Of a stretch of 64,000 bases of DNA, positions 50,879-59,811 are shown one piece after another; positions within the stretch are counted from its first letter, which is position 1, and every line of letters starts with the position of its first letter. Origin of the DNA: Gillisia sp. Hel_I_86 (lineage in GTDB: Bacteria > Bacteroidota > Bacteroidia > Flavobacteriales > Flavobacteriaceae); the NCBI RefSeq assembly GCF_007827275.1, contig NZ_VISE01000001.1, positions 3,844,001 through 3,908,000 on the forward strand. The letters run 5' to 3'. The notes beneath the pieces are model-generated. The model did not search any database. It saw only the letters and a program-made list of their open reading frames with translations, and was not told where the DNA came from. The position numbers were made by a program, and so were the translations under genes.

Positions 50879-51331
50879 ATGGTGCCAAATAAAATTGAAT
50901 TGTTCAATAATTGCTTGGATGCGATCAATAAGCAAATTGCGCGTTACAAAGGAGAAATGGATTCGATAAAAGAATCCATGGAGGCAAACGATGTTCATAC
51001 AGATTATGACGAAGAAGGTAGCAAAGGAGAATTGTTGGGGGATTTTGAAAAATATGCCACCTATCTCGATACTGCCCAAACTATGAAATTTACCCTAAAC
51101 AAAGTAGATAGAAATCATTACAGTGAATATATAAAATTTGGAAGCGTAATAGAGACCGATGATAACAACTATTTTATTGCCTGCGGTTTAGGAAAAGTGC
51201 ACATGAACGATGATACCAGTGTATATGTTATTTCTACTGAAGCTCCCATTTATGAAAAACTGAAAGGCAAGAAAGCGGGAGAAACCTTTATGTTAAACGA
51301 AAAAGAGATAAAAATACTGGAAGTACACTAA
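50879..51331 (+). CDS. GreA/GreB-like protein
   Basis: A 150-residue protein with an N-terminal helical hairpin (LFNNCLDAINKQIARYKGEM, then SKGELLGDFEKYATYLDTAQ) and a C-terminal beta domain (KFGSVIETDDNNYFIACGLG, ISTEAPIYEKLKGKKAGETF). The 'S-x-x-P-ly-x-x-L-x-gkk-x-Ge' pattern is the GreA/B C-terminal domain that docks on RNA polymerase. The coiled coil is short and I do not see the acidic tip of true Gre factors. It is probably a polymerase-binding protein with a modified role. Its stop abuts the convergent PgpH gene. Confidence 0.7.
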   Translation: MVPNKIELFNNCLDAINKQIARYKGEMDSIKESMEANDVHTDYDEEGSKGELLGDFEKYATYLDTAQTMKFTLNKVDRNHYSEYIKFGSVIETDDNNYFIACGLGKVHMNDDTSVYVISTEAPIYEKLKGKKAGETFMLNEKEIKILEVH

Positions 51332-53377
51332 CTATTCTGGATATTCCACCCTTAGATGAAAAATATTCTTCAGTTTTTGTTTTAAGATTTTTTTGATCAA
51401 CTGGATCTCTTTAAAGGTAATATTGGCATTTAAGAACTGGGCTTCATCCATTTGCTTATTGATGATCCTTTCTACAAAATCATCGATTTTCGCCGATGTA
51501 GGCTCCTTTAAACTTTTGCTCGCTGCTTCCACACTATCGCACATCATTAAAATTGCCGTCTCTTTACTAAAAGGAATTGGACCAGGATATCTAAAATCCA
51601 AGGTGGACACCTTGTCGTTCATTTCCTTTTCTTTCATATAAAAGAAATACACCAAAGAAGTACCGTGGTGGGTCCTAATAAAATCTATTACCCGATCCGG
51701 AATATTATGTTTTCTGGCAATTTCGATTCCCTGGATCACGTGATTGATAATTACTTCGGCACTTTCGGCCGGGGATAGTTCATCATGGGAATTCACAGAA
51801 CTTGTCTGGTTTTCAGAAAAATAAGTAGGGTTTTCCATTTTACCAATATCGTGATACAAGGCTCCTACCCTAGCCAACATGGCATTTGCCCCAATTTCAT
51901 TCGCGGCAGCTTCAGCCAAGTTTGCAACGTTCAAAGAATGATGAAAAGTACCAGGCGCCTTTTCTGCCAGCTCCTTCAGTAATTTAGAATTGGTATCTGA
52001 GAGTTCCAAAAGTGACATATCTGAAACCAATCCGAAGAGTTTTTCATAAATATAAATTAGCGGTTGCACAAATAAAGTGGCCAATCCGCCCAAAATAAAA
52101 GTGAGGAACATTTCAGAATTGAGGTCCTGTATATTTCCCTCCTGAATAATGGTAAATGCAAAATAAACAAGAATATAAATAAAGGTTATTTGCCCTACCG
52201 AAATAAATAAATTAGCCCTTTTATATAATTCTGAAACTGTAAGGATGGTAACGATCCCAGCGATAATCTGAAGGAACATATATTCGTAGCTATTAGGGAC
52301 AACAAATCCTAAAATAAGCACTGTGATTACATGGGTGAACAAACCCAACCTGGAATCAAAAAAAGCTTTTAAGGTCAATGGCAAAATAGATAAGGGAACT
52401 ATATACACATATTTTGCATCGAACCTAACAACAAGTGTAGTTAAAAAAACCATCAATAAAAGGTTGAAGAAAATAAACGAAACCTTCACATTGTTATCGA
52501 ATATTTCCCTTCTATTTCTTCTAATAAACAAGAGCAACATCAGCAAAGCAAGGCTAACCAAAATGCTGTAACCAAACAAGATCCAATTATAACTGGAATC
52601 GCTCCATACTTGCGATTCGTATTCAGATTTCAGTGAGGTTAAAATATCCAAGGTCTCCCCTTCCACTATTTCTCCTTTGGAAATGATAATGGTACCACGT
52701 TCTATGCTTCCCCGGGTATAAGAAATGGAACCTAATTTACTGTCCAGTTCCTTCTGGGTAAGCCCAGTATCGAAAGTAACATTCGGTTTTATAACGTTAT
52801 AAAAGAATTCTAATAATTCTGGTTTTAAGGAGGATAAATTACTTTGGTTGATTTGAACATTTAGGTATGGACGAATTTCATCTTGAAGCAATAATTTGTC
52901 ATAATTAACTTCAAAAGCTTCGTTTCCCCTTTTTAAATAAACCAATTTGTTTGCATCGGCTGGTCTTGCTTCAAGCAAAACTCCATATTCATATATATCA
53001 TCTAAAGTCTTTTCAATAAAACCAGACAACTGCCTTCTTTTCCTTTTTAAAATACTATCGGTAAATGTTTTCCCTAATTGTTCTGGAACTTTGGATTTTA
53101 CTTGCTCCAATACACTTTCATTAACCGAATAATAAGGAATATGGTTCGTATTTACCTGTAGCTTTTCTTTAACTATTTCGGCATCGCTTTTTAGAATAGC
53201 AAAATCAAACGGCGCATATAAATTTTCGTATTGCCAGGGCTTTCCTTTAGTGATCTCATATTTAAATTTGCCGCCCTTCGGAAGGAGATAAACAATTAAA
53301 ACAGCCGTAATTATAAATAGGAAAATCTTGTAGAATAATGCCTGGTTTTTGTAAAAGTTGTTTACGAAATTGTTCAT
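51332..53377 (-). CDS. 7TM-HD phosphohydrolase (PgpH family)
   Basis: A 681-residue protein. A first helix near residues 15-35 is followed by an extracytoplasmic 7TMR-HDED domain (to about 265). Seven helices (about 270-470) come next, then a cytosolic HD domain with HHSLNVANLAEAAANEIGAN, GALYHDIGKMENP and later INHVIQGIEIARKH and RTHHGT. In Firmicutes, PgpH degrades cyclic di-AMP. The metal residues H-HD are intact, so it should be active, but the substrate in Bacteroidetes is inferred. Monocistronic, convergent with the Gre-like gene. Confidence 0.92.
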   Translation of the reverse strand: MNNFVNNFYKNQALFYKIFLFIITAVLIVYLLPKGGKFKYEITKGKPWQYENLYAPFDFAILKSDAEIVKEKLQVNTNHIPYYSVNESVLEQVKSKVPEQLGKTFTDSILKRKRRQLSGFIEKTLDDIYEYGVLLEARPADANKLVYLKRGNEAFEVNYDKLLLQDEIRPYLNVQINQSNLSSLKPELLEFFYNVIKPNVTFDTGLTQKELDSKLGSISYTRGSIERGTIIISKGEIVEGETLDILTSLKSEYESQVWSDSSYNWILFGYSILVSLALLMLLLFIRRNRREIFDNNVKVSFIFFNLLLMVFLTTLVVRFDAKYVYIVPLSILPLTLKAFFDSRLGLFTHVITVLILGFVVPNSYEYMFLQIIAGIVTILTVSELYKRANLFISVGQITFIYILVYFAFTIIQEGNIQDLNSEMFLTFILGGLATLFVQPLIYIYEKLFGLVSDMSLLELSDTNSKLLKELAEKAPGTFHHSLNVANLAEAAANEIGANAMLARVGALYHDIGKMENPTYFSENQTSSVNSHDELSPAESAEVIINHVIQGIEIARKHNIPDRVIDFIRTHHGTSLVYFFYMKEKEMNDKVSTLDFRYPGPIPFSKETAILMMCDSVEAASKSLKEPTSAKIDDFVERIINKQMDEAQFLNANITFKEIQLIKKILKQKLKNIFHLRVEYPE

Positions 53378-53492
53378 GTATTTTAATACTATTTTTCAAA
53401 TGTAGTAAAAAAACACGGTGCACCTAGAAGCCTTGGTTTGTTCTTCATAAAATCACTAAATTCGCATTAAGAGAAAATTAAAATTTTAAGTT

Positions 53493-54671
53493 ATGAATAA
53501 GGAAGTAGTAATTGTAAGTGCTGCAAGAACACCAATAGGAAGTTTCCTAGGTGGATTGTCCACGGTGCCGGCAACAAAATTGGGTTCTATCGCGATTCAA
53601 GGAGCTTTAAATAAAATAGGACTAAAACCAGAAATGGTAGATGAAGTATTAATGGGAAATGTGGTGCAAGCCGGAGTCGGACAAGCCCCAGCTAGGCAAG
53701 CTGCATTGGGCGCTGGAATTCCAGACACTGTACCATGTACCACCATAAATAAAGTATGTGCAAGTGGTATGAAAGCAGTAATGCAAGGAGCACAAGCCAT
53801 TATGTTAGGAGATGCCAACATTGTTGTTGCTGGTGGAATGGAAAACATGAGTTTGATTCCGCATTATATGCACCTTAGATCTGGACAAAAGTTTGGACCG
53901 GCCACCATGATAGATGGAATGCAAAAAGATGGATTGGTAGATGCATACGATCACAATGCCATGGGAACCTGTGCCGATCTTTGTGCAACAGAGCATAACT
54001 TTAGTAGAGAAGATCAGGATGCTTTTGCAATTCAATCTTACGAACGATCTGCTAAAGCATGGAAAGACGGAAAATTCGATAATGAAGTTGTTCCTGTAGA
54101 AGTTCCACAAAGAAAAGGAGATCCCATAGTAATAAAAGAAGATGAAGAGTTCAAGAATGTAAGAATGGATAAGATCGCTTCTTTACGTCCTGCCTTTTCT
54201 AAAGATGGAACGGTTACCGCAGCAAATGCTTCCACAATTAATGATGGAGCCGGGGCAGTAGTTATAATGAGCCGTGAAAAAGCAGATGAACTAGGATTAA
54301 AAGTATTGGCGAGCATTAAGAGTTTTGCTGATGCTGCACACGAACCAAAATGGTTTACCACTGCTCCATCCAAAGCACTTCCGAAAGCATTGGCTAAAGC
54401 AGGTATTACTCAGGATGATGTGGACTTTTTCGAATTTAATGAAGCTTTTGCAGTTGTGGGATTGGCAAATATGAAGATCTTAGGCCTTACAGATAAAAAT
54501 ACCAATGTAAATGGCGGTGCTGTTTCTTTAGGTCATCCCCTGGGATGTTCCGGGGTTAGAATTATTATAACCCTTATGAATGTTCTGGAACAGAACAATG
54601 CTAAAACCGGAGCTGCTGCAATTTGCAATGGAGGTGGTGGAGCCTCTGCAATGGTAATTCAGAGAGACTAA
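53493..54671 (+). CDS. acetyl-CoA C-acetyltransferase (thiolase)
   Basis: A 392-residue thiolase with the nucleophile C89 in NKVCASGMKAV, GNVVQAGVGQAPARQ, the NEAFA segment (FEFNEAFAVVG), VNGGAVSLGHPLGCSG (His) and the second acid-base Cys in AICNGGGG. The length and order are those of biosynthetic/degradative acetoacetyl-CoA thiolase (AtoB-like). It joins or splits acetyl-CoA and acetoacetyl-CoA. It is followed 23 nt later by an unrelated cell-wall peptidase gene. Confidence 0.94.
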   Translation: MNKEVVIVSAARTPIGSFLGGLSTVPATKLGSIAIQGALNKIGLKPEMVDEVLMGNVVQAGVGQAPARQAALGAGIPDTVPCTTINKVCASGMKAVMQGAQAIMLGDANIVVAGGMENMSLIPHYMHLRSGQKFGPATMIDGMQKDGLVDAYDHNAMGTCADLCATEHNFSREDQDAFAIQSYERSAKAWKDGKFDNEVVPVEVPQRKGDPIVIKEDEEFKNVRMDKIASLRPAFSKDGTVTAANASTINDGAGAVVIMSREKADELGLKVLASIKSFADAAHEPKWFTTAPSKALPKALAKAGITQDDVDFFEFNEAFAVVGLANMKILGLTDKNTNVNGGAVSLGHPLGCSGVRIIITLMNVLEQNNAKTGAAAICNGGGGASAMVIQRD

Positions 54672-54694
54672 GTTCATTTAGCAAGTTTTAATCA

Positions 54695-55444
54695 ATGCAA
54701 TACGGAATATGCAACTTAAGCATTGTGCCGGTTAGAATTCAACCGGCCGATGCTTCCGAAATGGTCACCCAGCTCTTGTATGGGGAATATTTTAAAGTTC
54801 TTGAGGAACGTGGTAAATGGAGCCGAATTCGTATTGCATTCGATTCTTATGAAGGTTGGATAGATAACCGCCAATTCATAAAAGTTGAAGAATCGGTCTA
54901 TTTTGACCTTTCTTCTGAAACCAGAAGGTATTCCGCAGATCTCATCGAATTCCTTACCGACGAATCGGAAAGTCTTACAACCATCCCTTTAGGTTCTGTC
55001 CTTAATAGCAATGAGCCCCTCAAAAACACTTTTGACGGCAGTAGTATTTCAGGAACAAAGGAAAAAACCAATTTGGTGAAAACCGCGCTTTTATACCTAA
55101 ATGCCCCTTATATGTGGGGTGGAAAAACTCCTTTTGGAATAGATTGTAGCGGGCTCACCCAAATGGTGTATATGCTCAATGGGCATTCCTTATTAAGGGA
55201 TGCCTCCCAACAAGCTACACAAGGAGAAGCTTTGAGTTTTATTGAAGAAAGCGAGCCTGGAGATCTTGCGTTTTTCGACAATTCTGAAGGAACGATCACC
55301 CATGTTGGGATAATCATGCATGACAATTATATCATCCATGTAGATGGAAAGGTGAGGATAGATAGAATCGATCATTCCGGAATTTTTAATGTGGATTTGA
55401 AAAGGCATACGCACCAACTGAGAGTGATTAAAAAGATAATTTAA
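54695..55444 (+). CDS. NlpC/P60 (C40) peptidase with N-terminal SH3 domain
   Basis: A 249-residue protein. Residues about 5-65 form a bacterial SH3 domain (VPVRIQPADASEMVTQLLYG, then GKWSRIRIAFDSYEGWIDNR). A linker leads to NlpC/P60 with the catalytic Cys in PFGIDCSGLTQMVYML, His in ITHVGIIM and a third polar residue in IIHVDGKVRI. It cleaves peptide stems of peptidoglycan, usually between D-Glu and diamino acid. No signal peptide is visible, so it may act on imported muropeptides or be exported by a non-standard route. Confidence 0.9.
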   Translation: MQYGICNLSIVPVRIQPADASEMVTQLLYGEYFKVLEERGKWSRIRIAFDSYEGWIDNRQFIKVEESVYFDLSSETRRYSADLIEFLTDESESLTTIPLGSVLNSNEPLKNTFDGSSISGTKEKTNLVKTALLYLNAPYMWGGKTPFGIDCSGLTQMVYMLNGHSLLRDASQQATQGEALSFIEESEPGDLAFFDNSEGTITHVGIIMHDNYIIHVDGKVRIDRIDHSGIFNVDLKRHTHQLRVIKKII

Positions 55445-55587
55445 GCTTGTTAGACTATTTTATAATTAGGAGTATTCGAAGAAAAATCCCACTACAATTT
55501 CCAATTGTTAAAAATTAATGTAGGCTGTGTAATTTAAACTCTCATAATGTATGATCTATTCGGGTTGCAGTTCCAATCTAGTATAAG

Positions 55588-55608
55588 ATCCTGAAATAAA
55601 TTCAGGAT
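55588..55608. repeat. single CTGAA-type palindrome
   Basis: A perfect 8-bp stem ATCCTGAA/TTCAGGAT with a 5-nt loop, followed by GATGACA. This is a lone hairpin of the type that is paired elsewhere in the window. Confidence 0.75.
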
Positions 55609-55692
55609 GACATTGCACAATAAATCGTTAAAATATCATTCTCTAATTATAAATCTATCTTGTCAAAGAGTCTAAAAATTTAAATAAAAGAA

Positions 55693-55727
55693 ACAAAAAA
55701 AAAGGCTATCATTATTGACAGCCTTTT
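55693..55727 (-). terminator. terminator of the TPR gene
   Basis: On the minus strand, GAAAAGGCTG pairs with the downstream CTATAGCC-type arm (55700-55710 with 55717-55727, one mismatch). It then runs into a T tract, seen as A residues at 55693-55703 on the + strand. Confidence 0.75.
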
Positions 55728-55748
55728 CTAGTTCAGAACATAAAATTC

Positions 55749-57002
55749 TTATTTATTTTCTTGAGCAGTTAACTTTGCTTGTAATGCATCTGCTTTTTCA
55801 TTTTCTCCTAATTGATAATAGATATTCATAGAAGTTCTAACAGCTTCTAAATTCCCAGCATCATTTTCCATTACTGTTTCTAAATATGGAAGTGCTTTTC
55901 TGTAAACTTCTTTACGTTTCTCAGCAAGCTCATCATACTTTTTGATATCAGCTTTGCTCATTCCCAAGGTATTCATCTCTTCAACTATTTTAGCTTCGTT
56001 AGAAAGTATTGCCGCAGCAATATTTAAACGAGCTTCAGTCATTTCTGGGTTGAATTCAATCGCTTTTTGATAATAAGAAATAGCACCATCATTGTCTCCC
56101 ATCTCAAAAGCCGTCACTCCTAAGTTGTAATATAAAGTAGCATTTGTAGGATCCTGAGCAACAATTTCTTCCATAAGTTCTTTATACTTATCCTTTTTAC
56201 CCATTCTGTAATACATATCCGCTTCGGTTTGCATTAAAGACGTATCATTTGGGTTAGCAGCTTTTGCAGCTTCCAAGGCACTCACTGCCTCATCTTCCCT
56301 ACCTTGCTCAATATATATTAAAGCGATGTTCTTAGTGATCTCTCCTGCTTTGGAAGGAGCAACCCTGTCTTCAGGCTTGATATATTCACCAGATTTAACC
56401 ATTAAGTCACGTTGAGCTTTGGGCATTGCTTCTTTTTCACCTGTTGTTTTGTTAACTGCCAAGTATTCAGTTTCAATACCTGTATATCCAAGTTCTTTAA
56501 GATCTTCATAATATTTAAGGGCAGTATCATAATCTTTAGCTGTAACCGCATTAGATGCTGCAAAGTATAAATACAAGGTATCTTTAGGATTTAGCTTATA
56601 TCCTGCATATAGTTTTTCTGCAGCCATATCATATTTCTCTGCATTTTGGTCATTAATTGCACTTTGGATCAAACTATTTGTAACAGCTGCTAAACCTTGT
56701 GTAGCCGCTTCCGCATTACCTAGTTCTTCAGCTTTTTTGAATGCTTCTGAAGCAGTCATAAGGTCTTTTACAGAAGTTCCTTCTCCTGTACCTAAATATG
56801 CTTGTCCTTTAAAAACATAGAAATCTTGTTTAAGATTATCATTAGCATCACCCAACATAGCTTCTGCTTGTGTCAATAAAGTTTTTGCTTCTGCATAACT
56901 TCCTTTTTCGATTGCCTTACCAGCATCGCGAACTTCTTTTTTCTGGGCTATTGCAACTATGGATAGTAAAGATAAGCCTATTGATAAAATATTCTTTTTC
57001 AT
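55749..57002 (-). CDS. secreted tetratricopeptide-repeat protein
   Basis: 417 residues from the ATG at 57002 (MKKNILSIGLSLLSIVAIAQ, a signal peptide cleaved near AIAQ); codons upstream to 57077 lie inside the gyrA end and are not used. At least six TPR units are seen, for example KDTLYLYFAASNAVTAKDYD, ATLYYNLGVTAFEMGDNDGA and YYQKAIEFNPEMTEARLNIA. It is probably a periplasmic scaffold. It starts 23 nt after the gyrA stop on the same strand, so it may be co-transcribed. The partner is unknown. Confidence 0.85.
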   Translation of the reverse strand: MKKNILSIGLSLLSIVAIAQKKEVRDAGKAIEKGSYAEAKTLLTQAEAMLGDANDNLKQDFYVFKGQAYLGTGEGTSVKDLMTASEAFKKAEELGNAEAATQGLAAVTNSLIQSAINDQNAEKYDMAAEKLYAGYKLNPKDTLYLYFAASNAVTAKDYDTALKYYEDLKELGYTGIETEYLAVNKTTGEKEAMPKAQRDLMVKSGEYIKPEDRVAPSKAGEITKNIALIYIEQGREDEAVSALEAAKAANPNDTSLMQTEADMYYRMGKKDKYKELMEEIVAQDPTNATLYYNLGVTAFEMGDNDGAISYYQKAIEFNPEMTEARLNIAAAILSNEAKIVEEMNTLGMSKADIKKYDELAEKRKEVYRKALPYLETVMENDAGNLEAVRTSMNIYYQLGENEKADALQAKLTAQENK

Positions 57003-57024
57003 TTTAAAATTGGTTTTAGGTTTG

Positions 57025-59562
57025 TTATTCATCTTCATTATTGTCTGCAATTGTTGTGCCATCTGAATTCTCTTCACTGGATTCGGTATCTGACAGCTCT
57101 TCTAGCAGCTCCTCTACCTCCTCATCATCCTTCATTACTTTGGCAACTGCAGCAATGGCATCATTGCTTTTCAGGTTGATTAGTTTAACCCCTTGCGTAG
57201 CCCTCCCCATAACTCTTAGATTATCGACGCTCATTCTAATGGCAAGTCCAGATCTATTGATAATCATAAGATCATCGCTATCAATCACATTTTTAATAGC
57301 CACCAATTCTCCGGTTTTATCTGTAACAGAAATTGTTTTTACTCCTTTTCCCCCACGATTGGTGATTCGGTAGTCATCAAGTTGCGATCGTTTGCCATAC
57401 CCATTGGCAGAAACTACCAAAATATCCGTATTCATTTCATTAACAGCGATCATCCCAATAACTTCATCTTTTTCGTTTGCTAAAGTAATTCCCCTAACTC
57501 CCGAGGCATTTCTCCCCATTGGCCTGGTTTTTTCTTCCTCAAACCGAATCGCTTTTCCACTTTTAACCGCCAACATTACCTGACTGTTTCCAGTAGTAAG
57601 TTTAGCTTCCAAAAGTTCGTCGTCTTCACGAATGGTAATTGCATTAATACCATTTATCCTAGGTCTAGAATATTGCTCTAAAGAAGTTTTCTTAACCTGG
57701 CCTTTCTTGGTAGCCATAATCACAAAATGGCTATTGATGTACTCTTCATCTTTAAGATCCTGAGTACAAATAAATGCCTTCACTTTATCGTCCGGCTCGA
57801 TATTTATTAAATTCTGAATAGCTCTACCCTTTGAGGTTTTACTTCCTTCAGGAATTTCATAAACACGCATCCAGAAACATTTCCCTTTTTGAGTGAAAAA
57901 GATCATGTATTGATGATTGGTTCCTGAAAACAAATGCTCTAGGAAATCTTCATTTCTTGTAGTAGATCCTTTTTGGCCCACTCCACCTCTATTTTGTGTT
58001 TTATATTCTGTAAGTGATGTCCTTTTGATATAACCCGCATGAGATATAGTAATTACCACCTGTTCATCTGGAATCATATCTTCTATACTAAGATCTCCTC
58101 CTGCATATTCTATAACAGATCTACGCTCATCTCCATATTTATTCTTGATCTCCAACAACTCATCCGTAATCACCTGCATTCGACGATCTTTTCTATCAAG
58201 AATATCTTTTAAATCATCAATGGTTTTTTTAATTTCTTCGTATTCTGAACGCAATTTATCTTGTTCCAGACCAGTAAGTTGTCTCAATCGCATTTCTACG
58301 ATTGCTTTTGCCTGAAGTTCAGACAAACTAAAACGTTCAATCAATTTAGACCTGGCTTCGTCTCCATTGCTGGAAGATCTAATTAAAGCAATCACTTCGT
58401 CTATATTATCTGAAGCAATGATCAATCCTTCTAAAATATGAGCCCGCTCCTCGGCTTTACGCAATTCGTATTTCGTGCGTCTCACAACAACTTCATGACG
58501 ATGCTCCACAAAATGAACGATCATATCCTTCAAATTCAACATTTCAGGTCGGCCTTTTACCAAGGCAATATTATTAACACTGAAACTGGTTTGAAGTGCT
58601 GTATGCTTAAAAAGTGTGTTTAATACGATATTTGGGATGGCATCGCGCTTAAGGACATAAACAATACGCATTCCGTTTCTATCCGATTCATCTCGGATGG
58701 TGGAAATCCCATCGATTTTTTTCTCGTTAACGAGATCGGCGGTTTTCTTGATCATATCGGCCTTGTTCACCTGATATGGAATCTCTGTAACAATTATAGC
58801 TTCACGACCATGCACCTCTTCCAAAGTGGATTTTGCGCGCATCATTACCCTACCTCTTCCTGTTTTAAAGGCTTCGCGAACTCCATCGTACCCATAAATC
58901 ACGCCCCCTGTCGGGAAATCTGGTGCTTTAATATGCGTGATCAGTTCATCGATTTCAATATCATTGTTTTCAATGTATGCCACCGTACCGTCTATAACTT
59001 CAGATAAATTATGCGGGGGCATATTGGTAGCCATCCCTACTGCGATCCCACTGGCTCCATTTATCAATAAATTGGGAACCCGTGTAGGCAGAACGGTTGG
59101 TTCTTCTAAGGTATCATCAAAATTCAATCGGTGGTCTACAGTCTCTTTGTCAATATCTGCCAACATATCTTCGGCGATCTTCCGCATTCTGGCTTCAGTA
59201 TATCGCATTGCTGCGGGACTATCACCATCTATAGATCCAAAGTTACCTTGACCATCTACAAGCATATATCGCAAACTCCACTCCTGGGCCATACGTACCA
59301 TGGCATCGTATACAGAAGTATCCCCGTGTGGATGATACTTACCTAATACTTCCCCTACAATTCTTGCAGATTTTTTGTGAGCTCCAGTAGCTCGAATACC
59401 TAATTCATGCATCCCGAACAAAACCCTTCTATGAACAGGTTTTAATCCGTCACGAACATCAGGTAAAGCACGTGACACAATGACCGACATCGAATAATCG
59501 ATATAAGCCGACTTCATTTCATCTTCAATGTTGATAGGAATTAACTTTTCTCCTTCAGCCAT
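57025..59562 (-). CDS. gyrA: DNA gyrase subunit A
   Basis: An 845-residue protein with the N-terminal breakage-reunion domain ([20 protein letters not shown], catalytic Tyr in [14 protein letters not shown] at about residue 123), a coiled coil, and a C-terminal beta-pinwheel with the GyrA box ([11 protein letters not shown]-like, about residue 538). The tail is very acidic ([14 protein letters not shown]). The quinolone-region Ser/Asp pair is at [16 protein letters not shown]; the Thr/Ser identity there is worth noting for susceptibility. With GyrB it supercoils DNA. Confidence 0.97.
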   Translation of the reverse strand: MAEGEKLIPINIEDEMKSAYIDYSMSVIVSRALPDVRDGLKPVHRRVLFGMHELGIRATGAHKKSARIVGEVLGKYHPHGDTSVYDAMVRMAQEWSLRYMLVDGQGNFGSIDGDSPAAMRYTEARMRKIAEDMLADIDKETVDHRLNFDDTLEEPTVLPTRVPNLLINGASGIAVGMATNMPPHNLSEVIDGTVAYIENNDIEIDELITHIKAPDFPTGGVIYGYDGVREAFKTGRGRVMMRAKSTLEEVHGREAIIVTEIPYQVNKADMIKKTADLVNEKKIDGISTIRDESDRNGMRIVYVLKRDAIPNIVLNTLFKHTALQTSFSVNNIALVKGRPEMLNLKDMIVHFVEHRHEVVVRRTKYELRKAEERAHILEGLIIASDNIDEVIALIRSSSNGDEARSKLIERFSLSELQAKAIVEMRLRQLTGLEQDKLRSEYEEIKKTIDDLKDILDRKDRRMQVITDELLEIKNKYGDERRSVIEYAGGDLSIEDMIPDEQVVITISHAGYIKRTSLTEYKTQNRGGVGQKGSTTRNEDFLEHLFSGTNHQYMIFFTQKGKCFWMRVYEIPEGSKTSKGRAIQNLINIEPDDKVKAFICTQDLKDEEYINSHFVIMATKKGQVKKTSLEQYSRPRINGINAITIREDDELLEAKLTTGNSQVMLAVKSGKAIRFEEEKTRPMGRNASGVRGITLANEKDEVIGMIAVNEMNTDILVVSANGYGKRSQLDDYRITNRGGKGVKTISVTDKTGELVAIKNVIDSDDLMIINRSGLAIRMSVDNLRVMGRATQGVKLINLKSNDAIAAVAKVMKDDEEVEELLEELSDTESSEENSDGTTIADNNEDE

Positions 59563-59811
59563 ATTAAATATTTTAATTTAGTTTGAAAATATAACGTGCC
59601 AATTTACGGATTTTGCAGTTGATTTGACTACCATTGACAAGGCTTTGTATTAATTTTATTAACAAAAAATTAGCGCTGGTTCGTTAATAAGTTAGCTATC
59701 TTATATTTTGATTATTGAAAGTAATTTTGTCAATTAGCTAGCGACACATTAATAGGTATAATTTTTGAACTATCCCGGTTAATGTTAATAAATTTAGAGA
59801 AAGGAAATAAG

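Larger units (their letters stand above)
55445..55748. other. intergenic with one palindromic repeat
   Basis: About 300 bases between convergent genes. It holds a hairpin ATCCTGAA-ATAAA-TTCAGGAT (55588-55608), of the same core type as in the 161-bp unit, and the terminator of the TPR gene at 55693-55727. No gene is seen. Confidence 0.6.

Noticed and set aside
54038-54373. 111-codon minus-strand frame inside the thiolase gene
   Set aside because: Antisense shadow of a strongly conserved coding region with no motif of its own.
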